Assembly (NCBI GenBank): GCA_016869915.1
Contig: VGDA01000047.1
Coordinates: 1 to 13,664 of the forward strand
Source: Alphaproteobacteria bacterium
GTDB lineage: Bacteria; Pseudomonadota; Alphaproteobacteria; CACIAM-22H2
Reading direction: 5' to 3'
Length of the DNA: 13,664 nucleotides
The position numbers were made by a program, and so were the translations under genes. Positions 8,003-13,664 of this stretch are shown piece by piece (the first letter of the stretch is position 1; every line of letters begins with the position of its first letter). The notes beneath the pieces are model-generated. The model saw only the letters and a list, made by a program, of their open reading frames with translations. It was not told where the DNA came from and did not search any database.

Positions 8003-8538
8003 CGCCGTCCCTCCCTCTTGCCGTCGCCTCGCCTCGCGAGCTGCACGCGCAGCGCGCCCAACTGCTGGTGCAGTTGCCCGATCTCGCGCGACCCGAGGCC
8101 GCCGAGGAGCTCGAGGATCCAGCACTCGTGCTCCGCCGCCATCGTCTCGAAGGTCGAGCGGCCGCGGCGCGTCAGCTTCAGGATCCATGCGCGCCGGTCG
8201 GCCGGGTCGCCGATGCGCTCGACCATGCCCTCGCGCTCCAGTTCGCCGGTCAGCCCGGTCACGTTGCCGCCGGTCACCATGAGCAGGCGCGACAGTTCCT
8301 TCATGCGCAGCCCGCCGGGCGCGCGGTGGAGCTGGGCCATGTAGTCGAAGCGCGCGAGCGTGGTGCCGAAGCGCGCGCGCAGCCGGCGCCGGATCTCGTC
8401 CTCGATCTCCGTCGTCACCGCGAGCATGCGCAGCCAGAGGCGCAGCGCCGCGTGTTCGCCCTCGGCGGCACGCGCCTCGTGGCCGAGCCCGTCGGCCGCG
8501 CCGAGGATCGCAAGGCTGCGGTCGGCGCGCTGGGTCAC
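7999..8538 (-). CDS. MarR-family transcriptional regulator
   Basis: A 179-residue winged-helix regulator. The recognition region runs from M-K-E-L-S-R-L-L (about 79-86) through G-N-V-T-G-L-T-G-E-L-E-R-E-G (91-104), and the wing carries D-P-A-D-R-R-A (111-117), the MarR signature. MarR dimers bind palindromes at promoters and are released by aromatic acids or, in several CoA-dependent pathways, by the aryl-CoA thioester. The GTG start at 8538 overlaps the SDR stop as GTGA and the stop overlaps the crotonase ATG as ATGA, so it is made together with the catabolic enzymes. Its likely target is the palindrome at 11683-11702 in front of the operon, giving autoregulation. The regulator call is firm; target and ligand are inferred. 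Confidence 0.92.
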   Translation of the reverse strand: MTQRADRSLAILGAADGLGHEARAAEGEHAALRLWLRMLAVTTEIEDEIRRRLRARFGTTLARFDYMAQLHRAPGGLRMKELSRLLMVTGGNVTGLTGELEREGMVERIGDPADRRAWILKLTRRGRSTFETMAAEHECWILELLGGLGSREIGQLHQQLGALRVQLARRGDGKREGRR

Positions 8539-9320
8539 GGCGTCACCTCGCCGCCGCAGACCGCGATCGACTGTCCATTCACGGAGGACGAGGACGGCAG
8601 GCAGAGCCAGAGCACGGCCTGCGCCACCTCCTCCGGCTCGAGCACGCGCCCCTGCGGGTTGGACGCCGCGAACATGTCGCGCGCGGCCCCGGCGTCGCGG
8701 CCTGTGCGCGCGACGACGTTGGCGATGCTCGCGGACAGGAGGTCGGTGCGCGTGTAGCCGGGGCAGACGGCGTTGACCGTCACGCCGCTGCGCGCGACCT
8801 CGGCGGCCAGCGCGCGCGTCAGCCCGACGACGCCGTGCTTGGCGGCGCAATAGGCCGAGACATAGGCATAGCCCTTGAGGGCCGCGGTGCTCGCGACGTT
8901 GACGATGCGCCCCCAGCGGGCCTCGAGCATGCCGGGCAGCGCCGCCTGGCTGCAAAGCATCGTCCCCGTCAGGTTGACGTCGATCATGCGGCGCCAGAGC
9001 TCGATGCTGGTGCGCAGCAAGGGTGCGCTCTCCGCCTGCCCCGCGTTGTTGACGAGGACCTCCACGGGCCCGAAGCCCTCGCGCGCGCGCGCGAAGGCCG
9101 CGGCGACGGCATCCGGGTCGGCGACGTCCGCCGCGACCGCGCGCATGGCGCCGGCGCTGGCGGCGCAGCGCGCCTCGAGCCGCGCCATGTCTCGGCCGAG
9201 CAGCGTCACGCGTGCGCCCTGGGCGACGAGGGCGTCGGCGATCGCCGCGCCGATGCCGCGGCCGCCGCCAGTGACGAGGGCGTGCCGTCCGGCGAGCGCG
9301 CCCTGCGTCGCGGCGCTCAT
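8535..9320 (-). CDS. SDR-family NAD(P)-dependent oxidoreductase (3-hydroxyacyl-CoA dehydrogenase-like)
   Basis: A classical short-chain dehydrogenase of 261 residues. The nucleotide-binding T-G-G-G-R-G-I-G is at 17-24 and N-N-A-G at 91-94. N116 lies in the D-V-N-L segment. The catalytic residues are S144, Y157 and K161 with the normal 13-residue Ser-Tyr spacing. Many 3-oxoacyl reductases and 3-hydroxyacyl-CoA dehydrogenases look like this. Here it may oxidise or reduce the ring oxygen function of the alicyclic CoA intermediate. The ATG at 9320 overlaps the flavoenzyme stop as ATGA, and the protein then begins directly before the Rossmann fold. A longer reading from 9500 was rejected because its extra 60 residues look like translated antisense of a GC-rich gene. 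Cofactor preference cannot be told. Confidence 0.92.
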   Translation of the reverse strand: MSAATQGALAGRHALVTGGGRGIGAAIADALVAQGARVTLLGRDMARLEARCAASAGAMRAVAADVADPDAVAAAFARAREGFGPVEVLVNNAGQAESAPLLRTSIELWRRMIDVNLTGTMLCSQAALPGMLEARWGRIVNVASTAALKGYAYVSAYCAAKHGVVGLTRALAAEVARSGVTVNAVCPGYTRTDLLSASIANVVARTGRDAGAARDMFAASNPQGRVLEPEEVAQAVLWLCLPSSSSVNGQSIAVCGGEVTP

Positions 9321-11662
9321 GTCTCGCTCCCGCGGCCCGCGGACGCGGCCGGCTCGGCGCGCGCGCGGCGGAAACTGGCCTCGAGCTGCGGCTTCGCGGA
9401 CAGGTACTGCCGCGGCCAGGCGAGGTCCGGAAAGCCGATGCGCGCGGCCTCGGTCAGCGTCCAGGACGGGTTGGCGAGGTGCGGCCGCGCGACGGCGCAA
9501 AGGTCGGCGCGACCCGCCGCGATGATCCCGTTCACGTGGTCGGCCTCGCTGATCGCGCCGACCGCGATGGTCGGGATGCCGGCCTCCTGGCGGATGCGGT
9601 CGGCGAAGGGCGCCTGGAACATGCGCCCGTAGACGGGCTTCTCGCGCTTGCTGACCTGGCCCGAGGAGCAGTCGATCATGTCCGCGCCCGCCTCCCTGAA
9701 GGCGCGCGCCACCAGCACCGCGTCCGCCGGCACGATCCCGCCCTCAACCCAGTCATGCGCCGAGATGCGCACGGAGATCGGGCGCTCGACGGGCCATGCC
9801 GCGCGCACCGCGGCGAAGACCTCGAGCGGATAGCGCAGGCGGCCACGGAGGTCGCCGCCATAGGCGTCGGCGCGCTGGTTGGTCAGCGGCGAGATGAAGC
9901 TCGACAGCAGGTATCCATGCGCGCAGTGCAGCTCGAGCCAGTCGACGCCGATCTCCGCCGCGGCGCGCGCGGCGGCGACGAACTGGCCCTTGATCTCCTC
10001 GAGCTCGTCGCGCGTCGCCTCGCGCGCGAGCTGGCTCCTGCCCTCGAGGTAGCGCTGCGGCGAGGCGGAGACGATCGGCCAGTTGCCATCGCGGAGCGGC
10101 TGGTCGATGCCCTCCCACGCGAGGCGCGTCGACGCCTTCGCGCCGGCGTGCCCGACCTGCATCGCGAAGCGCGCGTCGCTGTTCGCGTGGACCCAGTCGA
10201 CGATGCGCTTCCAGGCGTGGGCATGCGCAGGCGCGTAGAGCCCGGGGCAGCCGGGGGTGATGCGGCCCTCGGCGCTGACGCAGGTCATCTCGGCGAAGAC
10301 CATGGCCGCGCCGCCGGTGGCGCGCGCGCCGAGATGGACGAGGTGCCAGTCGCCCACCGTGCCGTCCGTCGCCGAGTACTGCGCCATCGGCGAGACGACG
10401 ACGCGGTTCTTGAGCGTCACGCCGCGCAGCGTGAAGGGCGTGAACATCGGCGGTGGCGGCCGCTGGCCGGCGGGCACCTCGACGCCGGCGCGCCGCGCGA
10501 ACCAGGCCTCGTAGCCCTCCAGCCAGGCGGCGTCGCGCACGCGGAGGTTCTCGTGGCTGATGCGCTGGCTGCGCGTGAGCATCGAGTACATGAACTGGGG
10601 CGGCTCGAGCTGGTCGCAATAGCGCGCGCCGCAGGCCTCGAACCACTCCATCGCGTTCCAGGCCGCGTTCTGCAGGCGGAGCACGTCGACGTTGCGGACC
10701 TCCTGGTAGCGCTGGAGCAGCGCGCCCATGTCCGGCGGGACGTCGCCGGCCTCGCGCAGCAGGCGCGCCAGCTCGATCGCGTCCTCGATCGCGAGCTTCG
10801 TGCCGGAGCCGATCGCGAAATGCGCGGTATGCACCGCGTCGCCCATCAGCACGACATGCGAGCGGCCGTTGAAGTGGTGCCAGCGCTCGCAGGCCACGCG
10901 CTGGAAGTTCAGCCAGGCCGAGCCGCGCAGGTGCCGCGCGTTGGTCATCAGCCGCGCGCCGTCGAGATGGCGCGCGAAGACGCGCTCGCAGAAGGCGATC
11001 GACTGCTCCTGGTCGGCGGCGTCGAGGCCATGCGCGCGCCAGACATGCTCGGGGCACTCGACGATGAAGGTCGAGGTCTGCTCGTCGAACTTGTAGACAT
11101 GCGCCTGGAACCAGCCGTGCTCGGTCTTCTCGAACACGAAGGTGAAGGCGTCGTAGAGCTTGCGCGTGCCGAGCCAGATGAAGCGGTTGGGGCGCACCGC
11201 GACGTCCGGCCGGAAGACGTCGGCGAGGCGCGTGCGCACGCGCGAGTTGACGCCGTCGCTCGCGACCACGAGGTCGGCGTCGGGGAAGTCGAGGTCGGAA
11301 TCGGCCTCGCTCTCGAAGACGAGCCTGACGCCGAGCTCCTCGCAGCGCGCCTGCAGGATGTTGAGCAGGCGCTTGCGGCCGATGCCGACGAAGCCGTGCC
11401 CCCCGGAGCGTATGCGCTCGCCCTTGAACTCGAGCTCGATGTCGTCCCAGTGGTTGAAGGCGTTCTGGATCTCGGCTGCGCTCCCGGGATCCTCGCGGCG
11501 CATGTTCTCCATGGTCTGGTCGGAGAAGACGACGCCCCAGCCGAAGGTGTCGTAGGGCTTGTTGCGCTCGACGACGACGACGTCGTGCGCCGGGTCGTGC
11601 TTCTTCATGAGGAGCGCGAAGTACAGCCCGGCCGGCCCTCCGCCGATGCAGACGATGCGCAT
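9317..11662 (-). CDS. abmA: 2-aminobenzoyl-CoA monooxygenase/reductase (flavin monooxygenase-old yellow enzyme fusion)
   Basis: A 781-residue two-domain flavoprotein. Residues 1-395 are an FAD aromatic hydroxylase: G7-G-G-P-A-G12 binds ADP, A-S-D-G-V-N-S (134-140) is the DG motif, and G-D-A-V-H-T-A-H (274-281) contacts FAD. Residues 405-760 are an FMN old-yellow-enzyme barrel, with S-P-M-A-Q-Y (424-429) and H579-C-A-H582-G-Y-L as the active-site pair. In Azoarcus evansii the homologous enzyme hydroxylates and then reduces 2-aminobenzoyl-CoA, destroying aromaticity to give 2-amino-5-oxocyclohex-1-ene-carboxyl-CoA. Salicylyl-CoA 5-hydroxylases have a related hydroxylase domain, so that substrate is the main alternative. 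It is the first gene of the operon. The ATG at 11662 has GGGAGG 4 bases upstream and a palindromic promoter behind it. The architecture is certain; the exact substrate is likely but not proven. Confidence 0.88.
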   Translation of the reverse strand: MRIVCIGGGPAGLYFALLMKKHDPAHDVVVVERNKPYDTFGWGVVFSDQTMENMRREDPGSAAEIQNAFNHWDDIELEFKGERIRSGGHGFVGIGRKRLLNILQARCEELGVRLVFESEADSDLDFPDADLVVASDGVNSRVRTRLADVFRPDVAVRPNRFIWLGTRKLYDAFTFVFEKTEHGWFQAHVYKFDEQTSTFIVECPEHVWRAHGLDAADQEQSIAFCERVFARHLDGARLMTNARHLRGSAWLNFQRVACERWHHFNGRSHVVLMGDAVHTAHFAIGSGTKLAIEDAIELARLLREAGDVPPDMGALLQRYQEVRNVDVLRLQNAAWNAMEWFEACGARYCDQLEPPQFMYSMLTRSQRISHENLRVRDAAWLEGYEAWFARRAGVEVPAGQRPPPPMFTPFTLRGVTLKNRVVVSPMAQYSATDGTVGDWHLVHLGARATGGAAMVFAEMTCVSAEGRITPGCPGLYAPAHAHAWKRIVDWVHANSDARFAMQVGHAGAKASTRLAWEGIDQPLRDGNWPIVSASPQRYLEGRSQLAREATRDELEEIKGQFVAAARAAAEIGVDWLELHCAHGYLLSSFISPLTNQRADAYGGDLRGRLRYPLEVFAAVRAAWPVERPISVRISAHDWVEGGIVPADAVLVARAFREAGADMIDCSSGQVSKREKPVYGRMFQAPFADRIRQEAGIPTIAVGAISEADHVNGIIAAGRADLCAVARPHLANPSWTLTEAARIGFPDLAWPRQYLSAKPQLEASFRRARAEPAASAGRGSET

Positions 11663-11666
11663 GCGT

Positions 11667-11672
11667 CCTCCC
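11667..11672 (-). promoter_or_regulatory. Ribosome binding site of the flavoenzyme fusion
   Basis: The minus strand reads GGGAGG, 4 bases before the ATG at 11662. It fixes the start of the operon's first gene. Given the -10 candidate at 11685-11690, the leader would be very short, roughly 16 bases. Confidence 0.65.
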
Positions 11673-11682
11673 GTTCGAGAGG

Positions 11683-11702
11683 ATAGTTTAGTCCTATACT
11701 AT
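11683..11702. promoter_or_regulatory. Imperfect 20-bp palindrome, probable MarR operator
   Basis: The arms ATAGT (11683-11687) and ACTAT (11698-11702) frame inner matches TAG (11689-11691) and CTA (11694-11696), so 8 of 10 positions per half are symmetric. It is the most AT-rich spot in a very GC-rich window. It covers the -10 and spacer of the predicted promoter, which is where a MarR repressor would act. Linking it to the MarR gene at 7999-8538 is inference. Confidence 0.7.
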
Positions 11703-11714
11703 TCGCGGGGTCAA
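11685..11714 (-). promoter_or_regulatory. Probable sigma-70 promoter of the catabolic operon
   Basis: On the minus strand TTGACC (11714-11709) matches the -35 consensus in five of six bases. TAAACT (11690-11685), 18 bases on, matches the -10 in four of six. Transcription would begin near 11678 and read the flavoenzyme and all genes behind it. The palindrome 11683-11702 overlaps it. The -10 is weak, so the exact start is uncertain. Confidence 0.55.
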
Positions 11715-11721
11715 ACGCGGG

Positions 11722-11741
11722 CCCGCGCCGCTCAGCGCGGG
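11722..11741 (-). terminator. Possible terminator hairpin at the end of the receiver gene
   Basis: A 7-bp inverted repeat (CCCGCGC / GCGCGGG) with a 6-base loop spans the TGA stop of the receiver gene (11734-11732). A perfect 12-bp palindrome, CGCGGGCCCGCG (11716-11727), overlaps it and is followed on the transcribed strand by only TTT. The structure is GC-strong but the U-tract is poor, so it may be only a partial terminator separating the signalling genes from the operon. Confidence 0.35.
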
Positions 11742-12139
11742 TCGGGGTTGCGCACGAGGTACTCGTCGAGGCGCGCCTTGATGCGCAGGATGTTCGCCGG
11801 CTTCACGAGGTAGCCGTCGATCCGCAGGTCGCGCGCCGCGAGGACGGTGTCCTTCAGCGCGTCCGCCGTCAGGAAGACCACGTGGGTCCCGGAGATGTCC
11901 TCCCCGGTCGATTCGCGAACCATGCGCAGGAAGTCCATGCCCCCGACCGGCTCCATGTGGATGTCGCAGAAGACGACATGGGGCTTCGAGCCGAGCAGCA
12001 GCGAGAAGCCCTGCGCGCCGTCGGGCGCCTCGAGCACGTCCCTCACCCCGCACTGCTGGAGCAGGCGCTTGATCGTGTTGCGCGTGTAGGGCTCGTCCTC
12101 GACGACGAGCACGCGGAGCCTTCCGTAGGCGTAGGACAT
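11732..12139 (-). CDS. Stand-alone CheY-like response regulator receiver
   Basis: A 135-residue protein made of a single receiver domain with no output domain. The acidic pocket is E14-D15, the phospho-acceptor is D59 in V-F-C-D-I-H-M, the switch threonine is T91 and the conserved lysine is K113 in L-V-K-P-A. All the residues needed for phosphorylation are intact. It lies 12 bases after the hybrid kinase stop and is probably co-transcribed with it, so the HPt of that kinase is a natural phosphate donor or sink. Single-domain receivers act through protein contacts or as phosphate shuttles. It may or may not concern the catabolic operon downstream: a hairpin and a separate promoter lie between them. 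Confidence 0.93.
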   Translation of the reverse strand: MSYAYGRLRVLVVEDEPYTRNTIKRLLQQCGVRDVLEAPDGAQGFSLLLGSKPHVVFCDIHMEPVGGMDFLRMVRESTGEDISGTHVVFLTADALKDTVLAARDLRIDGYLVKPANILRIKARLDEYLVRNPDPR

Positions 12140-12151
12140 GTGCGGTCGGCC

Positions 12152-13664
12152 TCAATTCCCGATCGGCAGCGACTGGGCTGCCAGTTCAACCTCGCGGCGC
12201 GCGGGATGCAAGGCGCCCGCCCGACGCGCCGCCTCGCCCAGGTCGCCGCGGTCTATGAAGTCCTGCACCACGGCCGCGGCATCGCCCAGCCGCGCCGCGC
12301 CGACCGACCGCGCCGCGCCCTTGAGCGCATGCGCCTCGGCGCGCGCGCGCCTGGCGTCGCGCGCCGCGAGCGCGCCCTCGATCGCGTCGATCATGCCGCG
12401 CGCGTCGGCCGCGAAGCCGGCGGCGAATTCCCTCGCCTCGGCGCCGAGCCCGCCGAACGTCTCGGCGAGCTGGGCAAGGTCCAGCGCCGGCGGCGGCGCC
12501 TCCCCGGTCCCGGGCCTGCGGCGCAGCCCGAGCGCGGCGGGAAGCCGCGCATGCAGCATGTCGCGCAGCTCGGCGAGCCGCAGCGGCTTGGTCAGCACCG
12601 CGTCCATGCCCGCCGCGGCGCATTGCCGGTCCGTGCCGTGGATCACGTCGGCCGTGACCGCGACGATCGGGATGCGCGTCCCCGCGCCCGCCTGCGCCTC
12701 GTCGCGCCGGATCGCCGTCGCGAGCGCGAAGCCGTCGAGGCGCGGCATGTGGCAGTCGGTGAGCACCATGGCGTAGCCGCCGCGCCGGTACATCTCGAGC
12801 GCCTCCTGGCCGTCGCGCGCCATCTCGTGGGCGAAGCCGAGGCGACCCAGGAGGCGCCGGACCACCTGCTGGTTGGTGGCGTTGTCCTCGGCGACGAGGA
12901 TGAGGCCGCCCTCGCGCCGCGCCTCGTCGACTGGCGGCGGCTCCCAGCCCGGATCGGCCTGGGCCGGCGCGTCAGGGGAGGCCCCGAGGCGCCCCGCGGC
13001 GACGGCCACCGCGCGCCAGAGCGGGTGCGGCATGAGCGGGAGCGTCGCGACGGCACGCGCGCCGCTGCCCTCGGCCTGGCGGATCGACGAGAGCATCGAG
13101 CGCGCGGCGACGACGACGATGCCCGCGCGCTCGAGGCCGAGCGCGGCGAGCCGCTCGACCTGTCGCAGCCAGTCCAGCGGGTCGTGGGCCAGCACGAGGG
13201 CGACCGCCGTGGCGCCACCCGCGGCGGCCGCGCGCAGCCGCGCCTCCGCGTCGGATTGGCCGGCGCGGTCGATCGCACGGACGCCCGCCGCCGAGAGGAT
13301 CGTCGTCGCGTTGGCCGCGCCAGCCTCGTCGAAGCCGACCAGCACGACCGCGATGTCGTCGATCGACGCCTCCGGCGCGTGCGGGCGGGCCTCGGCCACC
13401 GGGACCGGGATCCTGAGCGCGAAGGTCGAGCCCTCGCCAGGCCGCGAGCGCACGGAGATCCCGCCGCCCATGAGGTCGGCGATGCGCCGGCAGATCGACA
13501 GGCCGAGGCCCGTGCCGCCGAAGCGGCGCGAGGTCGAGACGTCGGCCTGCTGGAAGGGCTGGAACAGCCGCGCGACCTGCTCCTCGGCGATTCCTATGCC
13601 GGTGTCGGAGACCTCGAGGACGAGCCAGGCCCTTTCGTCCACGCCAGCCGCCGGCTCGAAGCCG
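12152..13664 (-). CDS. Hybrid sensor histidine kinase, C-terminal part (ATPase, pseudo-receiver, receiver, HPt)
   Basis: The gene enters from the right edge: the frame stays open to base 13664, so the sensor and dimerisation regions are missing here. Positions are counted from an in-frame valine codon at 13642. The ATP-binding end shows D-T-G-I-G-I (13-18), F-Q-P-F (27-30) and G-G-T-G-L-G-L (42-48). A degenerate receiver follows (about 97-220); it lacks the N-terminal acidic pair and the lysine (L-P-L-M-P-H-P where K-P is expected). A complete receiver lies at about 246-365 with E252-D253, phospho-acceptor D296 (T-D-C-H-M-P) and K352. An HPt domain with H438 in A-H-A-L-K-G-A-A ends the protein. 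Phosphate would flow His to Asp to His and then probably to the receiver encoded next. The signal sensed cannot be seen. Confidence 0.93.
   Translation of the reverse strand, partial: GFEPAAGVDERAWLVLEVSDTGIGIAEEQVARLFQPFQQADVSTSRRFGGTGLGLSICRRIADLMGGGISVRSRPGEGSTFALRIPVPVAEARPHAPEASIDDIAVVLVGFDEAGAANATTILSAAGVRAIDRAGQSDAEARLRAAAAGGATAVALVLAHDPLDWLRQVERLAALGLERAGIVVVAARSMLSSIRQAEGSGARAVATLPLMPHPLWRAVAVAAGRLGASPDAPAQADPGWEPPPVDEARREGGLILVAEDNATNQQVVRRLLGRLGFAHEMARDGQEALEMYRRGGYAMVLTDCHMPRLDGFALATAIRRDEAQAGAGTRIPIVAVTADVIHGTDRQCAAAGMDAVLTKPLRLAELRDMLHARLPAALGLRRRPGTGEAPPPALDLAQLAETFGGLGAEAREFAAGFAADARGMIDAIEGALAARDARRARAEAHALKGAARSVGAARLGDAAAVVQDFIDRGDLGEAARRAGALHPARREVELAAQSLPIGN

Noticed and set aside
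8535..9500. SDR reading extended by 60 residues
   Set aside because: The extension lies within the flavoenzyme gene and has no SDR character. The ATGA overlap at 9320 gives a normal start.
9317..11662. Interpretation as a salicylyl-CoA 5-hydroxylase of a gentisate pathway
   Set aside because: It is not excluded for the single gene, but no gentisate 1,2-dioxygenase is present, and the ligase, Rid protein and beta-oxidation-like genes fit the 2-aminobenzoyl-CoA route better.
9479..11686. Plus-strand frame of about 735 codons opposite the flavoenzyme
   Set aside because: It is a shadow of the 781-residue fusion enzyme, with repetitive Ala/Arg/Asp content and no plausible domain.

Overview
The window is very GC-rich, densely packed and entirely coded on the minus strand. 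It has frequent GTG starts and many 4-base start/stop overlaps. The gene content (sulfoacetaldehyde acetyltransferase of the proteobacterial type, class I-like PHA synthase, CoA-dependent aromatic catabolism, hybrid histidine kinase with HPt) suggests a free-living Pseudomonadota. It is probably an alpha- or betaproteobacterium, but the class cannot be fixed from this window.

Layout in transcription order (right to left). (1) The 3' part of a hybrid sensor kinase (histidine-kinase ATPase, degenerate receiver, true receiver, HPt) enters from the right edge and is followed 12 bases later by a stand-alone CheY-like receiver. (2) A short AT-rich intergenic region (11663-11731) holds a probable sigma-70 promoter overlapped by a 20-bp imperfect palindrome. 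This is the likely operator of the MarR regulator encoded downstream. (3) A compact operon runs from 11662 to 2167: flavin monooxygenase/old-yellow-enzyme fusion, SDR, MarR, crotonase, acyl-CoA dehydrogenase, 2-aminobenzoate-CoA-ligase-type AMP ligase, hotdog thioesterase, Rid-family protein and an exported-looking serine hydrolase. Stops and starts overlap or lie within 20 bases throughout. (4) After a 78-base gap comes xsc with a strong ribosome binding site. (5) Last is the N-terminus of a PhaC-type polyester synthase, interrupted by an in-frame TAG a few bases before the left edge.

The operon best matches the aerobic CoA-dependent 2-aminobenzoate (anthranilate) pathway known from Azoarcus evansii. 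There the ligase makes 2-aminobenzoyl-CoA and the two-domain flavoenzyme hydroxylates and reduces the ring. The later steps are not experimentally resolved as far as I know. The crotonase here lacks both classical hydratase glutamates, and the Rid protein lacks the canonical catalytic arginine, so these two are the best candidates for unusual chemistry (deamination and ring opening). A salicylyl-CoA 5-hydroxylase route uses a related fusion enzyme and is the main alternative, but no gentisate dioxygenase is present.

Xsc would feed acetyl phosphate into central metabolism and, with phosphotransacetylase (not seen here), into acetyl-CoA and possibly polyester storage. No transporter, RNA gene, insertion sequence or CRISPR array was seen. 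No stretch above 300 bases lacks a gene.
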